This document shows positions 18,183 through 28,170 of a stretch of DNA of 64,000 bases, one piece after another. Source of the stretch: Campylobacter lari (GTDB lineage: Bacteria > Campylobacterota > Campylobacteria > Campylobacterales > Campylobacteraceae); NCBI RefSeq assembly GCF_001017575.1, contig NZ_CP011372.1, positions 62,001 through 126,000 of the forward strand, read 5' to 3'. The notes below the pieces were generated by a model, which was not told the origin of the DNA, made no database searches, and worked only from the letters and a program-made list of their open reading frames with translations. Numbering within the stretch: position 1 is the first letter of the stretch; every line of letters begins with the position of its first letter. A program made the position numbers and the translations under genes.

Positions 18183-19082
18183 ATGCAAGAAAATTCAAGA
18201 TTACGCATAGCTATACAAAAATCAGGTCGTTTAAGTAAAGATTCTATCGCCTTACTTGAGTCTATAGGCGTAAAACTTCGCATACACGATCAAAGCTTGA
18301 TTGCTTTTTCTACAAATCTACCTATTGATTTACTTAGAGTAAGAGATGATGATATACCAGGATTAATTTTTGATGGAGTAGTGGATCTTGGCATAGTTGG
18401 AGAAAATGTTTTAGAAGAAAATGAGTTAGAAAGAAAATCAAAAAACGAAAATGCAGATTTTATAATGCTTAAAAAACTTGATTTTGGAGGGTGTCGTTTG
18501 TCTTTGGCATTGCCAGAAAATAGTGAGTATAAAGGTATAGAAAGTTTTAAAAATTTACGCATAGCAACTTCTTATCCACAGCTTTTAAAGCGTTTTATGG
18601 AAGAAAATAACATTCCTTATAAAACTTGTATGCTAACAGGCTCAGTTGAAGTAGCGCCAAGTGCAAATTTAGCTGATGGAATTTGTGATTTAGTTTCAAG
18701 TGGTGCTACTTTGAAAGCAAATGGGCTTAAAGAAGTTATGGTAATTTATAAGTCAAAAGCTTGTATTATCCAAAGAAAAGAAAGTTTAGCTCCACACAAA
18801 CAAGAATTAATCGATAAATTACTCATTAGAATTCATGGAGTTATGCAAGCAAGAGAGTCAAAATACATCATGTTGCATGCTCCTATTGAAAAGCTAGAAA
18901 AAATTACAGCTTTATTACCAGGTGTTGAAAAACCTACGATTTTACCTTTAGAAAATGATAAAGCTAGAGTGGCGCTACACATGGTAAGTCAAGAAAATTT
19001 ATTTTGGGAAACTATGGAAGCTTTGAAAAAAGAAGGCGCAAGTGCGATTTTAGTTTTACCTATTGAAAAAATGCTCTCTTAA
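18183..19082 (+). CDS. hisG: ATP phosphoribosyltransferase, long form
   Basis: First and committed step of histidine synthesis: joins ATP and PRPP. 299 residues is the long HisG_L form, with its own C-terminal ACT-like regulatory domain (about residues 220-299) that binds histidine, so no HisZ is needed. [16 protein letters not shown] at the start and the PRPP-binding [20 protein letters not shown] motif are seen. It is the first gene of an eight-gene unit, preceded by AAAAAGGAAAA. No leader-peptide His codon run was found upstream, so control is probably by feedback. Confidence 0.96.
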   Translation: MQENSRLRIAIQKSGRLSKDSIALLESIGVKLRIHDQSLIAFSTNLPIDLLRVRDDDIPGLIFDGVVDLGIVGENVLEENELERKSKNENADFIMLKKLDFGGCRLSLALPENSEYKGIESFKNLRIATSYPQLLKRFMEENNIPYKTCMLTGSVEVAPSANLADGICDLVSSGATLKANGLKEVMVIYKSKACIIQRKESLAPHKQELIDKLLIRIHGVMQARESKYIMLHAPIEKLEKITALLPGVEKPTILPLENDKARVALHMVSQENLFWETMEALKKEGASAILVLPIEKMLS

Positions 19083-19091
19083 AGGATAAAA

Positions 19092-20372
19092 ATGCAAATA
19101 CTTGATTTTGAAAAATTAAACCAAAGCGAACAAGAATTAGCACTCAAGCGTCCTGCTATAAGCGCTAATGCACAGGTTAAAACCATAGTAGAACAAATCA
19201 TTGAAGATGTCAAAACAAATGGCGATGAAGCTTTAAAACAAATGGCTATAAAATTTGATAAAGTAGAGTTAAATTCCATCAAACTAAGTGATGAAGAGCT
19301 TAGTAATTTAGCAGAGCAAATTGATGATGAGTTAAAACAAGCTATCAAAATAGCTTATGAAAATATCTATAAATTCCACAAAGCTCAAGAAAGTCAAACC
19401 ATAGAGGTTCAAACCTTTGAAGGAGTAACTTGCAAGGTGCTAACAAGAGCCATTGAAAAAGTAGGGCTTTATATACCAGGAGGCTTAGCACCACTTTTTT
19501 CAACTGCACTCATGCTAGCTATCCCTGCTAAAATTGCAAAATGTAAATTCATAGCCTTAGCTTCCCCAGCACCACTACACCCTGCCATTGCTTTTGTAGC
19601 AAAACTTTGCGAAGTTGATGCAGTGTATCAAATAGGTGGAGCAGGAGCCATAGCGGCGCTTGCTTATGGAACGCAAAGTGTGCAAAAAGTAGATAAAATT
19701 TTTGGCCCAGGAAATGCCTTTGTAACTGAAGCCAAAAAGCAAGTTAATAATCATGGAGTAGCTATTGATATGCAAGCAGGGCCTTCTGAAGTGTTAGTTT
19801 TAGCAGATGAGTTTGCTAATGCTAAATTTATAGCTTCAGATTTACTCTCACAAGCTGAGCATGGAGCAGATTCTCAAGCGATTTTAGTTTGTACAAGTGA
19901 AAAACTAGCTAAAGAAGTAGATAGTGAAGTTGCTTTACAGCTTGAAAAACTCTCGCGTAAAGAAATTGCTTCAAAATCTTTAGCACACTCTAAAATCATT
20001 CTTGCAAAAGATATAAAACATGCCATAAGTATTTCAAATGACTATGCACCCGAGCATTTGATCATTCATACACAAAATCCATCTAGCTTACTTGATGATA
20101 TTATGCATGCAGGTTCAATATTTTTAGGTGAGTATTCTCCAGAATCCATGGGAGATTATGCAAGTGGTACAAATCATGTATTACCAACTTATGGTTTTAC
20201 TAAGTCTTATTCTTCATTAGGGCTTGCTGATTTTATGAAAAGAATGACTGTACAAGAACTTAGCAAAGAAGGCTTTAAAAAACTTGGGCCTGTGGTGGAA
20301 ATTTTAGCAGCAGCTGAAGGGCTTGATGGGCATAAAAACGCCGTGAGTTTAAGATTAGAAAGTCTAAAATGA
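19092..20372 (+). CDS. hisD: Histidinol dehydrogenase
   Basis: Catalyses the last two oxidations, histidinol to histidine, with NAD and a zinc ion. 426 residues. The signature [19 protein letters not shown], the zinc/substrate segment [15 protein letters not shown] and the late [12 protein letters not shown] motif are intact. It lies 9 bases after hisG. Its stop overlaps the hisB ATG by 4 bases. Confidence 0.97.
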   Translation: MQILDFEKLNQSEQELALKRPAISANAQVKTIVEQIIEDVKTNGDEALKQMAIKFDKVELNSIKLSDEELSNLAEQIDDELKQAIKIAYENIYKFHKAQESQTIEVQTFEGVTCKVLTRAIEKVGLYIPGGLAPLFSTALMLAIPAKIAKCKFIALASPAPLHPAIAFVAKLCEVDAVYQIGGAGAIAALAYGTQSVQKVDKIFGPGNAFVTEAKKQVNNHGVAIDMQAGPSEVLVLADEFANAKFIASDLLSQAEHGADSQAILVCTSEKLAKEVDSEVALQLEKLSRKEIASKSLAHSKIILAKDIKHAISISNDYAPEHLIIHTQNPSSLLDDIMHAGSIFLGEYSPESMGDYASGTNHVLPTYGFTKSYSSLGLADFMKRMTVQELSKEGFKKLGPVVEILAAAEGLDGHKNAVSLRLESLK

Positions 20373-21436
20373 GTGCAAAAATTTTATTTATCGATAGAGA
20401 TGGCACGCTTATTGATGAGCCAAAAGATGATTTTCAAATCGATTCTTTAGAAAAGCTTGAGTTTGAAAAAGGTGCTATCAATGCACTTTTAAAGTTAAAA
20501 AATTTTGGTTTTAAATTTGTTATGGTGAGTAATCAAGATGGTTTAGGCACAAATTCTTTTCCTAAGGAAAATTTTGACAAGGCTCATGAAAAAATGCTAA
20601 GTGTTTTTCAAAGTTGTGGCATAGAATTTGAAGATATTTTTATATGCCCGCATTTTGAGCATGAAAATTGCACCTGCAGGAAGCCAAAAACTGCCATGCT
20701 TGAAAACTATATTAAAAATAAACTTTATGATAAAAATAAAAGCTTTGTTATAGGCGATAGAGACAGCGATATGCTTTTGGCACAAAATCTTGAAATTCAA
20801 GGTTTAAAATATGACAAAAACGACTTTAACTGGGAACAAATCGCTGATTTTATCTTGCAAAATTACCGCAGTGCCTGCATAGAGCGTAATACCAAAGAAA
20901 CTCAAATTCAAGTTAAAATAGCTTTTAATGAAAAAGCAAAAGCTAATATCAAAACAAATATCGCATTTTTTGATCATATGTTAGAGCAAATTGCTACGCA
21001 TGCAAATATATCTTTAGAGGTAAAATGCAAAGGAGATTTAGAAGTTGATGAACATCACAGCGTAGAAGATGTCGCACTTGCTTTGGGTGAGGCTATCAAA
21101 AGCGCACTTGATCAAAAAATAGGCATTGCAAGATATGGTTTTGTTTTGCCTATGGACGAGTGCTTGGCAAGTTGTGCGATTGACTTTTGTAATAGACCGC
21201 ATTTAGTTTATAAGGCTAAGTTTAAAAAAGAAAAACTTGGAGAATTAAGCACAGAAATGATAGAGCATTTTTTCTACTCACTAAGCTATGCTATGGGTGC
21301 GAGTTTGCATTTAAAAGTTAAAGGCAAAAACGATCATCACAAAGCCGAAGGACTTTTTAAAGCCTTTGCAAGAGCTTTAAAAATGGCTATAAAAATAGAA
21401 AATGAAAACCTAGCAAGCTCTAAAGGAGTGATATGA
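20369..21436 (+). CDS. hisB: Bifunctional histidinol-phosphatase / imidazoleglycerol-phosphate dehydratase
   Basis: A 355-residue fusion covering two pathway steps. Residues 1-165 are a HAD phosphatase with the [10 protein letters not shown] nucleophile motif and a zinc-binding Cys/His loop ([15 protein letters not shown]). Residues 170-355 are the IGP dehydratase with the [14 protein letters not shown] and [18 protein letters not shown] metal-binding His motifs. The fusion is known from gamma- and epsilonproteobacteria. It overlaps hisD and hisH by 4 bases on each side. Confidence 0.97.
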   Translation: MSAKILFIDRDGTLIDEPKDDFQIDSLEKLEFEKGAINALLKLKNFGFKFVMVSNQDGLGTNSFPKENFDKAHEKMLSVFQSCGIEFEDIFICPHFEHENCTCRKPKTAMLENYIKNKLYDKNKSFVIGDRDSDMLLAQNLEIQGLKYDKNDFNWEQIADFILQNYRSACIERNTKETQIQVKIAFNEKAKANIKTNIAFFDHMLEQIATHANISLEVKCKGDLEVDEHHSVEDVALALGEAIKSALDQKIGIARYGFVLPMDECLASCAIDFCNRPHLVYKAKFKKEKLGELSTEMIEHFFYSLSYAMGASLHLKVKGKNDHHKAEGLFKAFARALKMAIKIENENLASSKGVI

Positions 21437-22014
21437 AACTAGCTATTATAGATACAGGTTGTGCGAATTTAGCTTCTCTTGCTTTTGCGCTCGAGCGTTT
21501 AGGACAAAAAAGTATTATCACACATGATTTAAAAGAACTCTCGCAAGCAGATAAGCTTTTGCTTCCTGGGGTTGGCACCGCAGCTAAAGCAATGGCTAAT
21601 CTAAAAGCACTTAATTTAGAAAATTTTATCCAAACTACCGCAAAACCACTTTTAGGTATTTGTCTTGGTATGCAAATTTTGGGTAAATTTTCAGAGGAAT
21701 TACACCAAAAAACACTTGGTATTATGCCTTTTGATACACAAAAATTCCAAGAAAAAGCAAATTTTACTTTCCCGCATATGGGGTGGAATCAAGTCTTTAG
21801 TTCGCATGAGCTTTTTAAAGGCTTAGATGGGGCTTATTTTTATTTTGTACATAGTTATTGTGTGAGTTTAAATGAATACACCATCGCAGAGTGTGAGTAC
21901 TCTACTAAATTTAGTGCAAGTTTAAACAAAGACAATTTTTATGGTGTGCAGTTTCACCCTGAAAGAAGTGGCGAAGCGGGTGAAGTGTTATTAAAAAATT
22001 TCATAAATATGTAG
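21433..22014 (+). CDS. hisH: Imidazole glycerol phosphate synthase, glutamine amidotransferase subunit
   Basis: 193 residues. A class I glutaminase supplying ammonia to HisF; the nucleophile Cys is in LLGICLGMQ, and the His/Glu dyad is in [10 protein letters not shown]. It works as a HisHF heterodimer, although hisF lies two genes further on. ATGA overlap with hisB. Confidence 0.97.
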   Translation: MKLAIIDTGCANLASLAFALERLGQKSIITHDLKELSQADKLLLPGVGTAAKAMANLKALNLENFIQTTAKPLLGICLGMQILGKFSEELHQKTLGIMPFDTQKFQEKANFTFPHMGWNQVFSSHELFKGLDGAYFYFVHSYCVSLNEYTIAECEYSTKFSASLNKDNFYGVQFHPERSGEAGEVLLKNFINM

Positions 22015-22020
22015 GTAAAA

Positions 22021-22752
22021 ATGCAAACTCAAATCATTCCAGCATTGGACTTAATAGATGGCAAAGTGGTAAGGCTTTATAAAGGAGATTATACTAAAAA
22101 GCAAGAGTACAGCTTTGATCCTTTAGCTAAATTTCAAGAGTATGAGGCTCAAGGCATTGCTTGGCTTCACTTGGTGGATTTAAGCGGTGCAAAAGATCCT
22201 AGTAAAAGACAACTAAAACTTATAGAAAACCTAGCTTCTAAAATCAAAGTAAATCTTCAAGTAGGTGGAGGAATTCGCACTAAAGATGAGGTTAAAGCTT
22301 TGCTTGATAGTGGTGTTAAACGCGTAGTTATAGGCTCTTTGGCGGTTAAAAACAAAGCCTTTACACAAGAGCTTTTAAATGAATTTGGTGTAGAAAATAT
22401 AGTCTTAGCACTTGATAGTGTTTGCGTTAAAGATGAGTTTTTTGTGGCTGTTGATGCATGGAGTAAAACAAGCGATGAAAAATTATTTGAGCTTTTAAAT
22501 TTTTATAAAAATGTAAAGCACATTTTATGCACAGATATTTCCAAAGATGGCACGATGAGTGGAGCAAATATCACTTTATATAAAACTTTGCATGAGAAAT
22601 TCCCGCATTTACAAACCCAAGCAAGCGGAGGTGTGGCAAGTTTAGAAGATTTTAAAAAGCTAAATGGCATAGTAAGTGGTATCATCGTAGGCAAAGCCTT
22701 GCTTGATAAAGAATTTAGTATAAAGGAGGCAATAAGATGTCTAATAAACTAA
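22021..22752 (+). CDS. hisA: Phosphoribosylformimino-AICAR ribotide isomerase
   Basis: 243 residues, a TIM barrel isomerase. It starts [21 protein letters not shown] and has the paired phosphate-binding loops VGGGIRT and [11 protein letters not shown]. The catalytic Asp residues are in the first strand (ALDLIDG) and at [12 protein letters not shown]. Its end overlaps the start of the following HARE-HTH gene by 16 bases, which ties that gene to the his transcript. Confidence 0.97.
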   Translation: MQTQIIPALDLIDGKVVRLYKGDYTKKQEYSFDPLAKFQEYEAQGIAWLHLVDLSGAKDPSKRQLKLIENLASKIKVNLQVGGGIRTKDEVKALLDSGVKRVVIGSLAVKNKAFTQELLNEFGVENIVLALDSVCVKDEFFVAVDAWSKTSDEKLFELLNFYKNVKHILCTDISKDGTMSGANITLYKTLHEKFPHLQTQASGGVASLEDFKKLNGIVSGIIVGKALLDKEFSIKEAIRCLIN

Positions 22753-23702
22753 CTTATAAGGATTTGATTTTAGAAGTTTTAAAACATGCTAAAAAACCTT
22801 TAGGAGTAAATGAAATTTGGAAAGAAGCTTGTGATAAAGGCTTAGATAAAAAGCTTCCTAGTGTAGGACAAACACCTATAGCTACATTGGGTGCTAGAAT
22901 TTATGTGGATATAAAAGAATTTCAAGAAAATTCTCTATTTATTAAAATAACAAAAAAACCTACTACATTTTGGTTAAGAGAAAGACAAAATGAGCTTTTG
23001 AATATTGATTTTTCAAATCAAACTGAAAAAGACTTAGAAAAACAAGAAAAAAACAAATTTTATGAAAGGGATTTGCATCCTTTGCTTGTAAAATACTTAT
23101 ATGAAAATTCTGATTTTAGATTAAATTGCAAAACAATCTACCATGAAAAAAGCAAAAAAAGCGAAAGCGGTAAAGATAAATGGAATTATCCTGATGTAGT
23201 GGGGGTATATTTTCCCTATGATGATTATCAAAAAGAAACATTAGGACTTTTGGAAGGTCTTAAACAAAACAGCTATAAAATATTTTCTTTTGAACTTAAA
23301 ATAGGTATTAATTTTTCAAATTTAAAAGAATATTATTTTCAAGCTGTTAGTAATTCTAGTTGGGCAAATGAGGGTTACTTGGTAGTATTAAAAGAAATCG
23401 ATAGCGAGGTTTTAAGTGAACTTAGAAGGCTTAATCAAAGTTTTGGTATAGGTGTGATAAAGCTTGATAGTGAAGATATTTTAAATTCAAAAATTCTTCT
23501 TAATGCAAAAGAAAAAGAACTAGATATACAAACCATAGATATGCTTGTAGAAAAAAATGAAAATTTCAAAGATTTTATTGATGATATTAATAAACAAATA
23601 AAAGTTGGGGTAGAGGTAAAAATTCATGCAAAATTTGATGAGGTTAAGAATGATGATCAAATGCAAAAATATCTTAAAGAAAAGTGTATTTTGGAGAAAT
23701 AA
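22737..23702 (+). CDS. HARE-HTH domain protein, HrgA/COG2958-like, inside the his operon
   Basis: 321 residues, not a histidine enzyme. Residues 4-75 ([20 protein letters not shown], then NEIWKEA, and the winged strand ending [11 protein letters not shown]) look like a HARE-HTH winged helix. The rest ([14 protein letters not shown], the [12 protein letters not shown] stretch, then [34 protein letters not shown]) resembles HrgA-type proteins, with a D-(x)n-ExK pattern like a PD-(D/E)xK nuclease core. It starts 16 bases inside hisA and ends directly before the hisF ATG. I recall an unnamed gene (Cj1602) at the same place in C. jejuni. Function unknown; DNA binding and possible nuclease activity are inferences. 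Confidence 0.72.
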   Translation: MSNKLTYKDLILEVLKHAKKPLGVNEIWKEACDKGLDKKLPSVGQTPIATLGARIYVDIKEFQENSLFIKITKKPTTFWLRERQNELLNIDFSNQTEKDLEKQEKNKFYERDLHPLLVKYLYENSDFRLNCKTIYHEKSKKSESGKDKWNYPDVVGVYFPYDDYQKETLGLLEGLKQNSYKIFSFELKIGINFSNLKEYYFQAVSNSSWANEGYLVVLKEIDSEVLSELRRLNQSFGIGVIKLDSEDILNSKILLNAKEKELDIQTIDMLVEKNENFKDFIDDINKQIKVGVEVKIHAKFDEVKNDDQMQKYLKEKCILEK

Positions 23703-24470
23703 ATGCTTGCAAAACGCATAATCGCATGTTTAGATGTAAAAGATGGTAGAGTAGTTAAAGGGGTACAGTTTAAAAACCATGAAGATATGGGCGATATCAT
23801 CGAGCTTGCTAAATTTTACTCACAAAATGGCATTGATGAGCTAGTATTTTATGATATAACCGCTTCAGCTAAAAATGAGCGCATTGATAGAACTTGGGTA
23901 AGTAAAGTAGCGCAAAATATCTCTATACCATTTTGCGTTGCAGGAGGTATAAAAAGCGAAGATGACGCAAAAGAGCTTTTAGCAAATGGTGCTGATAAAA
24001 TTTCTATTAATTCCCCTGCTTTAAATGACCCTGATTTAATCTCACGCCTTGCAAAAAGCTTTGGAGTACAATGTGTAGTCGTAGGCATAGATACTTTTAA
24101 AGATGAAAACAACGAGCTTTTAGTCTATAAATACACAGGAGATGAGAGTAAATCTCATCATAGTGGTAAAAAAACACTAGAGTGGGTTAAGCAAGTATGT
24201 GAGCTAGGAGCGGGTGAAATCGTGCTAAATATGATGAATCAAGATGGCATGAGAAAGGGTTATGATCTAGATCAACTTGCTAAAGTTAGACAAATTTGCC
24301 CTGTGCCTTTAGTAGCAAGTGGTGGTGCAGGAGCTAAAGAGCATTTTTTAGACGCTTTTAAACTTGGTGTTGATGGAGCTTTGGCAGCTTCTGTGTTTCA
24401 TAAAAAACTTATAGATATTAAAGAATTAAAACTATTTTTAAAAGATCAAGGCATACAAATTCGTATTTAA
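23703..24470 (+). CDS. hisF: Imidazole glycerol phosphate synthase, cyclase subunit
   Basis: 255 residues, TIM barrel. It starts [21 protein letters not shown] and has the paired [10 protein letters not shown] and [11 protein letters not shown] phosphate loops, plus the second catalytic Asp in [11 protein letters not shown]. It uses ammonia from HisH to close the imidazole ring and release AICAR. It abuts the HARE-HTH gene with no gap. Confidence 0.97.
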   Translation: MLAKRIIACLDVKDGRVVKGVQFKNHEDMGDIIELAKFYSQNGIDELVFYDITASAKNERIDRTWVSKVAQNISIPFCVAGGIKSEDDAKELLANGADKISINSPALNDPDLISRLAKSFGVQCVVVGIDTFKDENNELLVYKYTGDESKSHHSGKKTLEWVKQVCELGAGEIVLNMMNQDGMRKGYDLDQLAKVRQICPVPLVASGGAGAKEHFLDAFKLGVDGALAASVFHKKLIDIKELKLFLKDQGIQIRI

Positions 24471-24481
24471 AAGGAAAAGCT

Positions 24482-25108
24482 ATGAAGATAAATGAAGAAG
24501 AATTCATAAAAAGCATTAACTGGCAAAAGGTTAATAACCTTGTTCCTGTGATCATTCAAGATTATCAAACTTGCGAAGTTTTAATGCAAGGTTTTATGAA
24601 TGAAGAGGCATTAAGAGAAAGCTTTAAACACCAAAAGGTTGTGTTTTACTCACGCACTAAAGAGCGTTTGTGGATGAAAGGTGAGCAAAGTGGGAATTTT
24701 TTACATATCATAGATATGGGGCTTGATTGCGATAAAGATTGTATTTTAATCTTAACTCAACCTTGTGGATCTACTTGTCATACTGGCGATATATCTTGTT
24801 TTGAACAAACTTCCAAAAAAGCTGATTTTGTTTTTTTATCGCGTCTTGAAAAGCTGATTAATTCACGTAAAAACACTTGCGCAAGTTCTTCTTACACAGC
24901 TGAGCTTTTTTCAAAAGGCACTAAACGCATAGCGCAAAAAGTAGGAGAAGAAGGCGTTGAAACGGCTTTAGCTGCTACTGTTAAAGACAAAGATGAGTTT
25001 ATAAATGAAGCAGCTGATTTACTTTATCATTTAGAAGTGTTATTAGCTGATGCGGATTTGAGTTTAAATGATGTGATTGCTAAATTAAAAGAAAGAAATA
25101 AAAGTTAA
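24482..25108 (+). CDS. hisI: Bifunctional phosphoribosyl-AMP cyclohydrolase / phosphoribosyl-ATP pyrophosphatase
   Basis: 208 residues with both activities: the cyclohydrolase half (residues 1-115) has the LWMKGEQSGNFLHI motif and the zinc site CDKDCILI plus CHTGDISCF; the pyrophosphatase half (residues 120-208) has KVGEEGVETALAA and NEAADLLYHLEVLL. These are the second and third steps of the pathway. Its stop codon lies inside the left arm of a 66-bp inverted repeat, whose internal palindrome is the likely operon terminator. Confidence 0.97.
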   Translation: MKINEEEFIKSINWQKVNNLVPVIIQDYQTCEVLMQGFMNEEALRESFKHQKVVFYSRTKERLWMKGEQSGNFLHIIDMGLDCDKDCILILTQPCGSTCHTGDISCFEQTSKKADFVFLSRLEKLINSRKNTCASSSYTAELFSKGTKRIAQKVGEEGVETALAATVKDKDEFINEAADLLYHLEVLLADADLSLNDVIAKLKERNKS

Positions 25109-25167
25109 GCGTGATTTCTCACGCTTAATTAAGCAATATTTTTGAAAAGATTCACTGACTATATCGA
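25102..25167 (+). repeat. Left arm of a perfect 66-bp inverted repeat flanking flgE
   Basis: Bases 25102-25167 are the exact reverse complement of 28105-28170. Similarity continues with mismatches for about 20 more bases inward (TTTTAAAAAAAACTTTA compared with TTTTTCAAAAAACTTTA). The arm starts in the last codons of hisIE and contains a 24-base palindrome plus TTAATTAAGC. The enclosed unique segment (25168-28104) holds only flgE, its promoter and its 3' structured region. Confidence 0.97.
25105..25128. terminator. Palindromic terminator at the end of the his operon
   Basis: A 10-bp stem TTAAGCGTGA / TCACGCTTAA with loop TTTC; it includes the hisIE stop codon. No T tract follows, so it could be bidirectional or Rho-assisted. 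An identical copy in opposite orientation lies within the last codons of the efflux gene at 28144. Confidence 0.6.
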
Positions 25168-25337
25168 GTAATTTTAAAAAAAACTTTACACTTTAAAGAC
25201 ATAGTATGCATTTTTATAACAATTTGTTATGAAAATTGTAGACATTAATTTTTGACTAAAAGCTTTTTTTCCATTATTTTACTAAATTACTTTTGCAATA
25301 TATGTATTCAATTGTATAACATTTTATTTACATTTTT

Positions 25338-25351
25338 GGAACACTTATTGC
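25338..25351 (+). promoter_or_regulatory. Sigma-54 (RpoN) promoter of flgE
   Basis: TTGGAACACTTATTGCTT has GG (25338-25339) and GC (25350-25351) exactly 10 bases apart, the -24/-12 signature. It lies about 70 bases before the flgE ATG. In Campylobacter hook genes are RpoN-dependent and activated by FlgSR, so this fits the middle tier of the flagellar hierarchy. The 311-base gap 25109-25419 holds this site, the repeat arm and an ATAACAA-T-TTGTTAT palindrome (25216-25230), but no gene. Confidence 0.85.
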
Positions 25352-25419
25352 TTTATACCTGCTAAGCAATAGAAGATTGTGAGATATTCACAAAGCAATA
25401 TTTTTTAAAGGATTTAATT

Positions 25420-27798
25420 ATGATGAGATCTCTTTGGGCTGGGGTTTCAGGACTCCAAGCACACCAATACGCAATGGATGTAGAAGGTAACAACATAGCA
25501 AATGTTAATACATTTGGTTTTAAGTATTCTCGTGCGGATTTCTCAACGCTTATGAGCCAAACTTCTAAGATAGCTACAGCTCCAGATGGCAATTTAGGTG
25601 GTAAAAACCCTATGCAAGTTGGACTTGGTGCGGGTGTAAATTCTACAACTAGAATTCACTCTCAAGGTAACATCCAAACCACAGATAAAAACACCGATAT
25701 GGCTATTAATGGAGATGGATTTTTCATCGTATCAAATGATGGTGGTACTACTCAGTATTATACCCGTGCAGGGGATTTTAAAACAGACGCAGTAGGAAAT
25801 TTCGTAGATAATAACGGCTATACTGTTCAAGGTTGGAATTATAATCAAGAAACAGGTCAAATTGATTCTTCAACTTCAGTAGGTGATATCGTAATCCCAC
25901 CTGGTATGAGTATGCCTGCTAGACCAAGTTCTTCTGTAAAACTTACAGCAAATTTAGATAGTGGCAATACTTTGGGTATGAATGCTTCTGCAAAAAGACC
26001 TATTTATGCTCTTGATTCTACTCATGGTAGAAGAGATGATACTGGAACGGCTGTAGATGAAAATGATACTGGTCATACTGAGTTTTATACTACTTCAAAA
26101 AGCGGAGCACAAGTAACTGAAAAAGGTGTTGATATGGGCGTGGTATTTAATGCTCAGGGTGAGGGTTTAAACCTAAGAGATGGACAAGGTATATGGGTAA
26201 GTTACGCGGACGCTAAGTGGCAAAGTACAGCATTTACTAATCCAGACTTACCTACAACCCAAGCAGATATTCAGCAAAATACCGATTATACTTTTTGGGG
26301 TTATACTAAGGCTGATGGCACTCAAGTACCTGCTACTTTAGACATAACCATTAATGGAACTAGAATCCAAGCTACAGGCGTAGGAAGAGATACTTTTATT
26401 AATGCTATAAATGCTAAAACATCAGAAACAGGTGTAGTAGCTTCTATAGTAGATGGAAGATTGACATTTACAAATGACAATAGCACAGGAACTACCTCTA
26501 AAACAAAAAATATTAATATTACTGTTGGTAACACAAATACGGCGGGAGAGGTTATAAACTCTGGAGGAGATGTTGGAAATATAAATGCTCCAGCAGCGGG
26601 AAACAATATTATAGGTGGAGCTCAACAGCCAATAAGTGTAATAACTGCTCATGAGTATATTTATAGTTCAAACAATGTAGATATAGGAGCTAATCCGGAT
26701 CCTAATGATGATGACACATGGCCTGATATGGCTGGAAGAAGAACTTTTCATACTACAGAAGACTTAAGAGAGCTTTTACAAAGAGATGCAAGATGGGCTG
26801 TAGACTATGATGGAAGTGGTGGAAGAACAACAGATGATGCTAATGTTGGTGTAAAAGTAGTAGTGGAAAGTGATGGTAGATTTAAAATTACTAATCCAGC
26901 TCAAGAGAATGCAAAAGATATGACCTTTAAAGTTACTGGTTACTCTAATGAAGCTAATAAAATCGCCACAAATGATAAATTCACAGCGATGTTTAGTGCC
27001 TTAGATGGAAATTTCAATGCAGGTAATAATGAAAAATATTCTCAAGACATGTATTTATCAGCGCATACTGCGAGTATAGAAATCTTTGATTCATTAGGAA
27101 CTAGACATGAGCTAACTGTGCAATTTACTAAGCAAAGTAAAACAGCAGATGGTGGGGCTGAATGGTCTATCATCATCTCAGTGCCTGAGCCTGCAGAGAT
27201 TAATTTCAGTGGTGATGGTGCTCCAGGAAATATAGTAGTAGGAAATTTAAGATTTGGTAATGATGGCTCTTTACAAAGCTATACACCAAATGTGTTAAAT
27301 TTCACCGGAAATAACGGCTCAAAACCTGATCAAGTTATAAAACTTGACTTTGGTACAACAGGTGGTTTTGATGGTTTAACAAGCTATGATAAAGACTCAG
27401 CTACCACTAAACAAGAAACTGATGGTTACACAGGGGGTAACTTAAAACCAGATGCATTAAGAACCGATGAGAATGGTTATATCTATGGAGAATTTACAAA
27501 TGGTAAAACTCTAGCTCTAGCTAAGGTTGCTCTAGCTACTTTCCCAAACAACATGGGTCTTGAAGAAATGGGTAATAACCTTTTCAAAGCAACTGCTAAC
27601 TCAGGTAGTCCTACTATAGGTCATGCTGGCGAAGGTGGTAGAGGGGGCTTAAAAGGCTCAGCCATAGAAATGTCAAATGTGGATTTAAGTCGTGCGTTAA
27701 CTGAGCTTATTGTAATCCAAAGGGGTTATCAAGCAAACTCAAAAACGATTACTACAAGTGATCAGCTTTTAAATACTTTGCTTCAATTAAAACAATAA
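25420..27798 (+). CDS. flgE: Flagellar hook protein FlgE
   Basis: A 792-residue major hook subunit, exported by the flagellar type III system. The N-terminal D0 rod domain [20 protein letters not shown], then [15 protein letters not shown], and the C-terminal [21 protein letters not shown] with [11 protein letters not shown] are diagnostic. The large, Asn/Thr/Gly-rich middle (about residues 180-600) is the surface-exposed D2-D4 part, typical of the long (over 800 residues) Campylobacter hooks. It is the only gene between the two inverted repeat arms and carries its own sigma-54 promoter. In C. jejuni 11168, as I recall, the equivalent flgE2 lies elsewhere and not beside hisI, so the cassette may have moved. 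Confidence 0.95.
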   Translation: MMRSLWAGVSGLQAHQYAMDVEGNNIANVNTFGFKYSRADFSTLMSQTSKIATAPDGNLGGKNPMQVGLGAGVNSTTRIHSQGNIQTTDKNTDMAINGDGFFIVSNDGGTTQYYTRAGDFKTDAVGNFVDNNGYTVQGWNYNQETGQIDSSTSVGDIVIPPGMSMPARPSSSVKLTANLDSGNTLGMNASAKRPIYALDSTHGRRDDTGTAVDENDTGHTEFYTTSKSGAQVTEKGVDMGVVFNAQGEGLNLRDGQGIWVSYADAKWQSTAFTNPDLPTTQADIQQNTDYTFWGYTKADGTQVPATLDITINGTRIQATGVGRDTFINAINAKTSETGVVASIVDGRLTFTNDNSTGTTSKTKNINITVGNTNTAGEVINSGGDVGNINAPAAGNNIIGGAQQPISVITAHEYIYSSNNVDIGANPDPNDDDTWPDMAGRRTFHTTEDLRELLQRDARWAVDYDGSGGRTTDDANVGVKVVVESDGRFKITNPAQENAKDMTFKVTGYSNEANKIATNDKFTAMFSALDGNFNAGNNEKYSQDMYLSAHTASIEIFDSLGTRHELTVQFTKQSKTADGGAEWSIIISVPEPAEINFSGDGAPGNIVVGNLRFGNDGSLQSYTPNVLNFTGNNGSKPDQVIKLDFGTTGGFDGLTSYDKDSATTKQETDGYTGGNLKPDALRTDENGYIYGEFTNGKTLALAKVALATFPNNMGLEEMGNNLFKATANSGSPTIGHAGEGGRGGLKGSAIEMSNVDLSRALTELIVIQRGYQANSKTITTSDQLLNTLLQLKQ

Positions 27799-27804
27799 TC
27801 TTAA

Positions 27805-27827
27805 CCCAAGGTTTTAAAAACCTTGGG
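27805..27827 (+). terminator. Hairpin after flgE
   Basis: An 11-bp inverted repeat CCCAAGGTTTT / AAAACCTTGGG around one base, 6 bases after the flgE stop. The stem is strong but no T tract follows, so termination is probable rather than certain. Confidence 0.65.
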
Positions 27828-27835
27828 ATCAAGCT

Positions 27836-27929
27836 TTACAAGGTTATCGAGGTAGCCTTGTAATACTTGATAGCCTTGAAGCCTTCAATCTATTGCTAAC
27901 TCACTTCTTTCTTGCCTTAAGGAGTGAGT
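27836..27929. other. Structured non-coding region downstream of flgE
   Basis: Two further hairpins follow the flgE terminator: TTACAAGG / CCTTGTAA (27836-27843 and 27856-27863), and an 11-bp stem starting ACTCACT and closing AGTGAGT (27899-27929, one GU pair). The whole 345-base gap 27799-28143 has no plausible gene and is less AT-rich up to about 27950. It could be a small RNA, a remnant of an older gene or part of the cassette border. No known RNA family was recognised. Confidence 0.35.
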
Positions 27930-28104
27930 AGCATGATTTGCATATCGACAAGTTAAAATAAAAATTTATAAAGCTAATCATCTATTAATAGTTTTAATCA
28001 TTGCAAATTTAAAATATTTTGTTTTGCTATCATGATCAAAAACACTAAAATTATCAAGAAAAATATAAATATTGTTTATTGATATAAAGTTTTTTGAAAA
28101 AGGT

Positions 28105-28170
28105 TCGATATAGTCAGTGAATCTTTTCAAAAATATTGCTTAATTAAGCGTGAGAAATCACGCTTAACTT
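28105..28170 (-). repeat. Right arm of the perfect 66-bp inverted repeat flanking flgE
   Basis: Exact reverse complement of 25102-25167. This arm runs into the 3' end of the efflux gene and supplies its last eight codons (KLSVISHA) and stop. The same sequence in the other arm is non-coding apart from the hisIE stop region. Confidence 0.97.

Noticed and set aside
26322-26652. Two minus-strand frames inside flgE (94 and 76 codons)
   Set aside because: They lie antisense to the repetitive Asn/Thr-rich hook region, have no ribosome binding site and show low-complexity peptides.
25102-28170. Interpretation of the flgE inverted repeat as an insertion sequence or transposon
   Set aside because: No transposase or recombinase gene lies between the arms, and no flanking target-site duplication is visible. 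Kept as an inverted repeat only.
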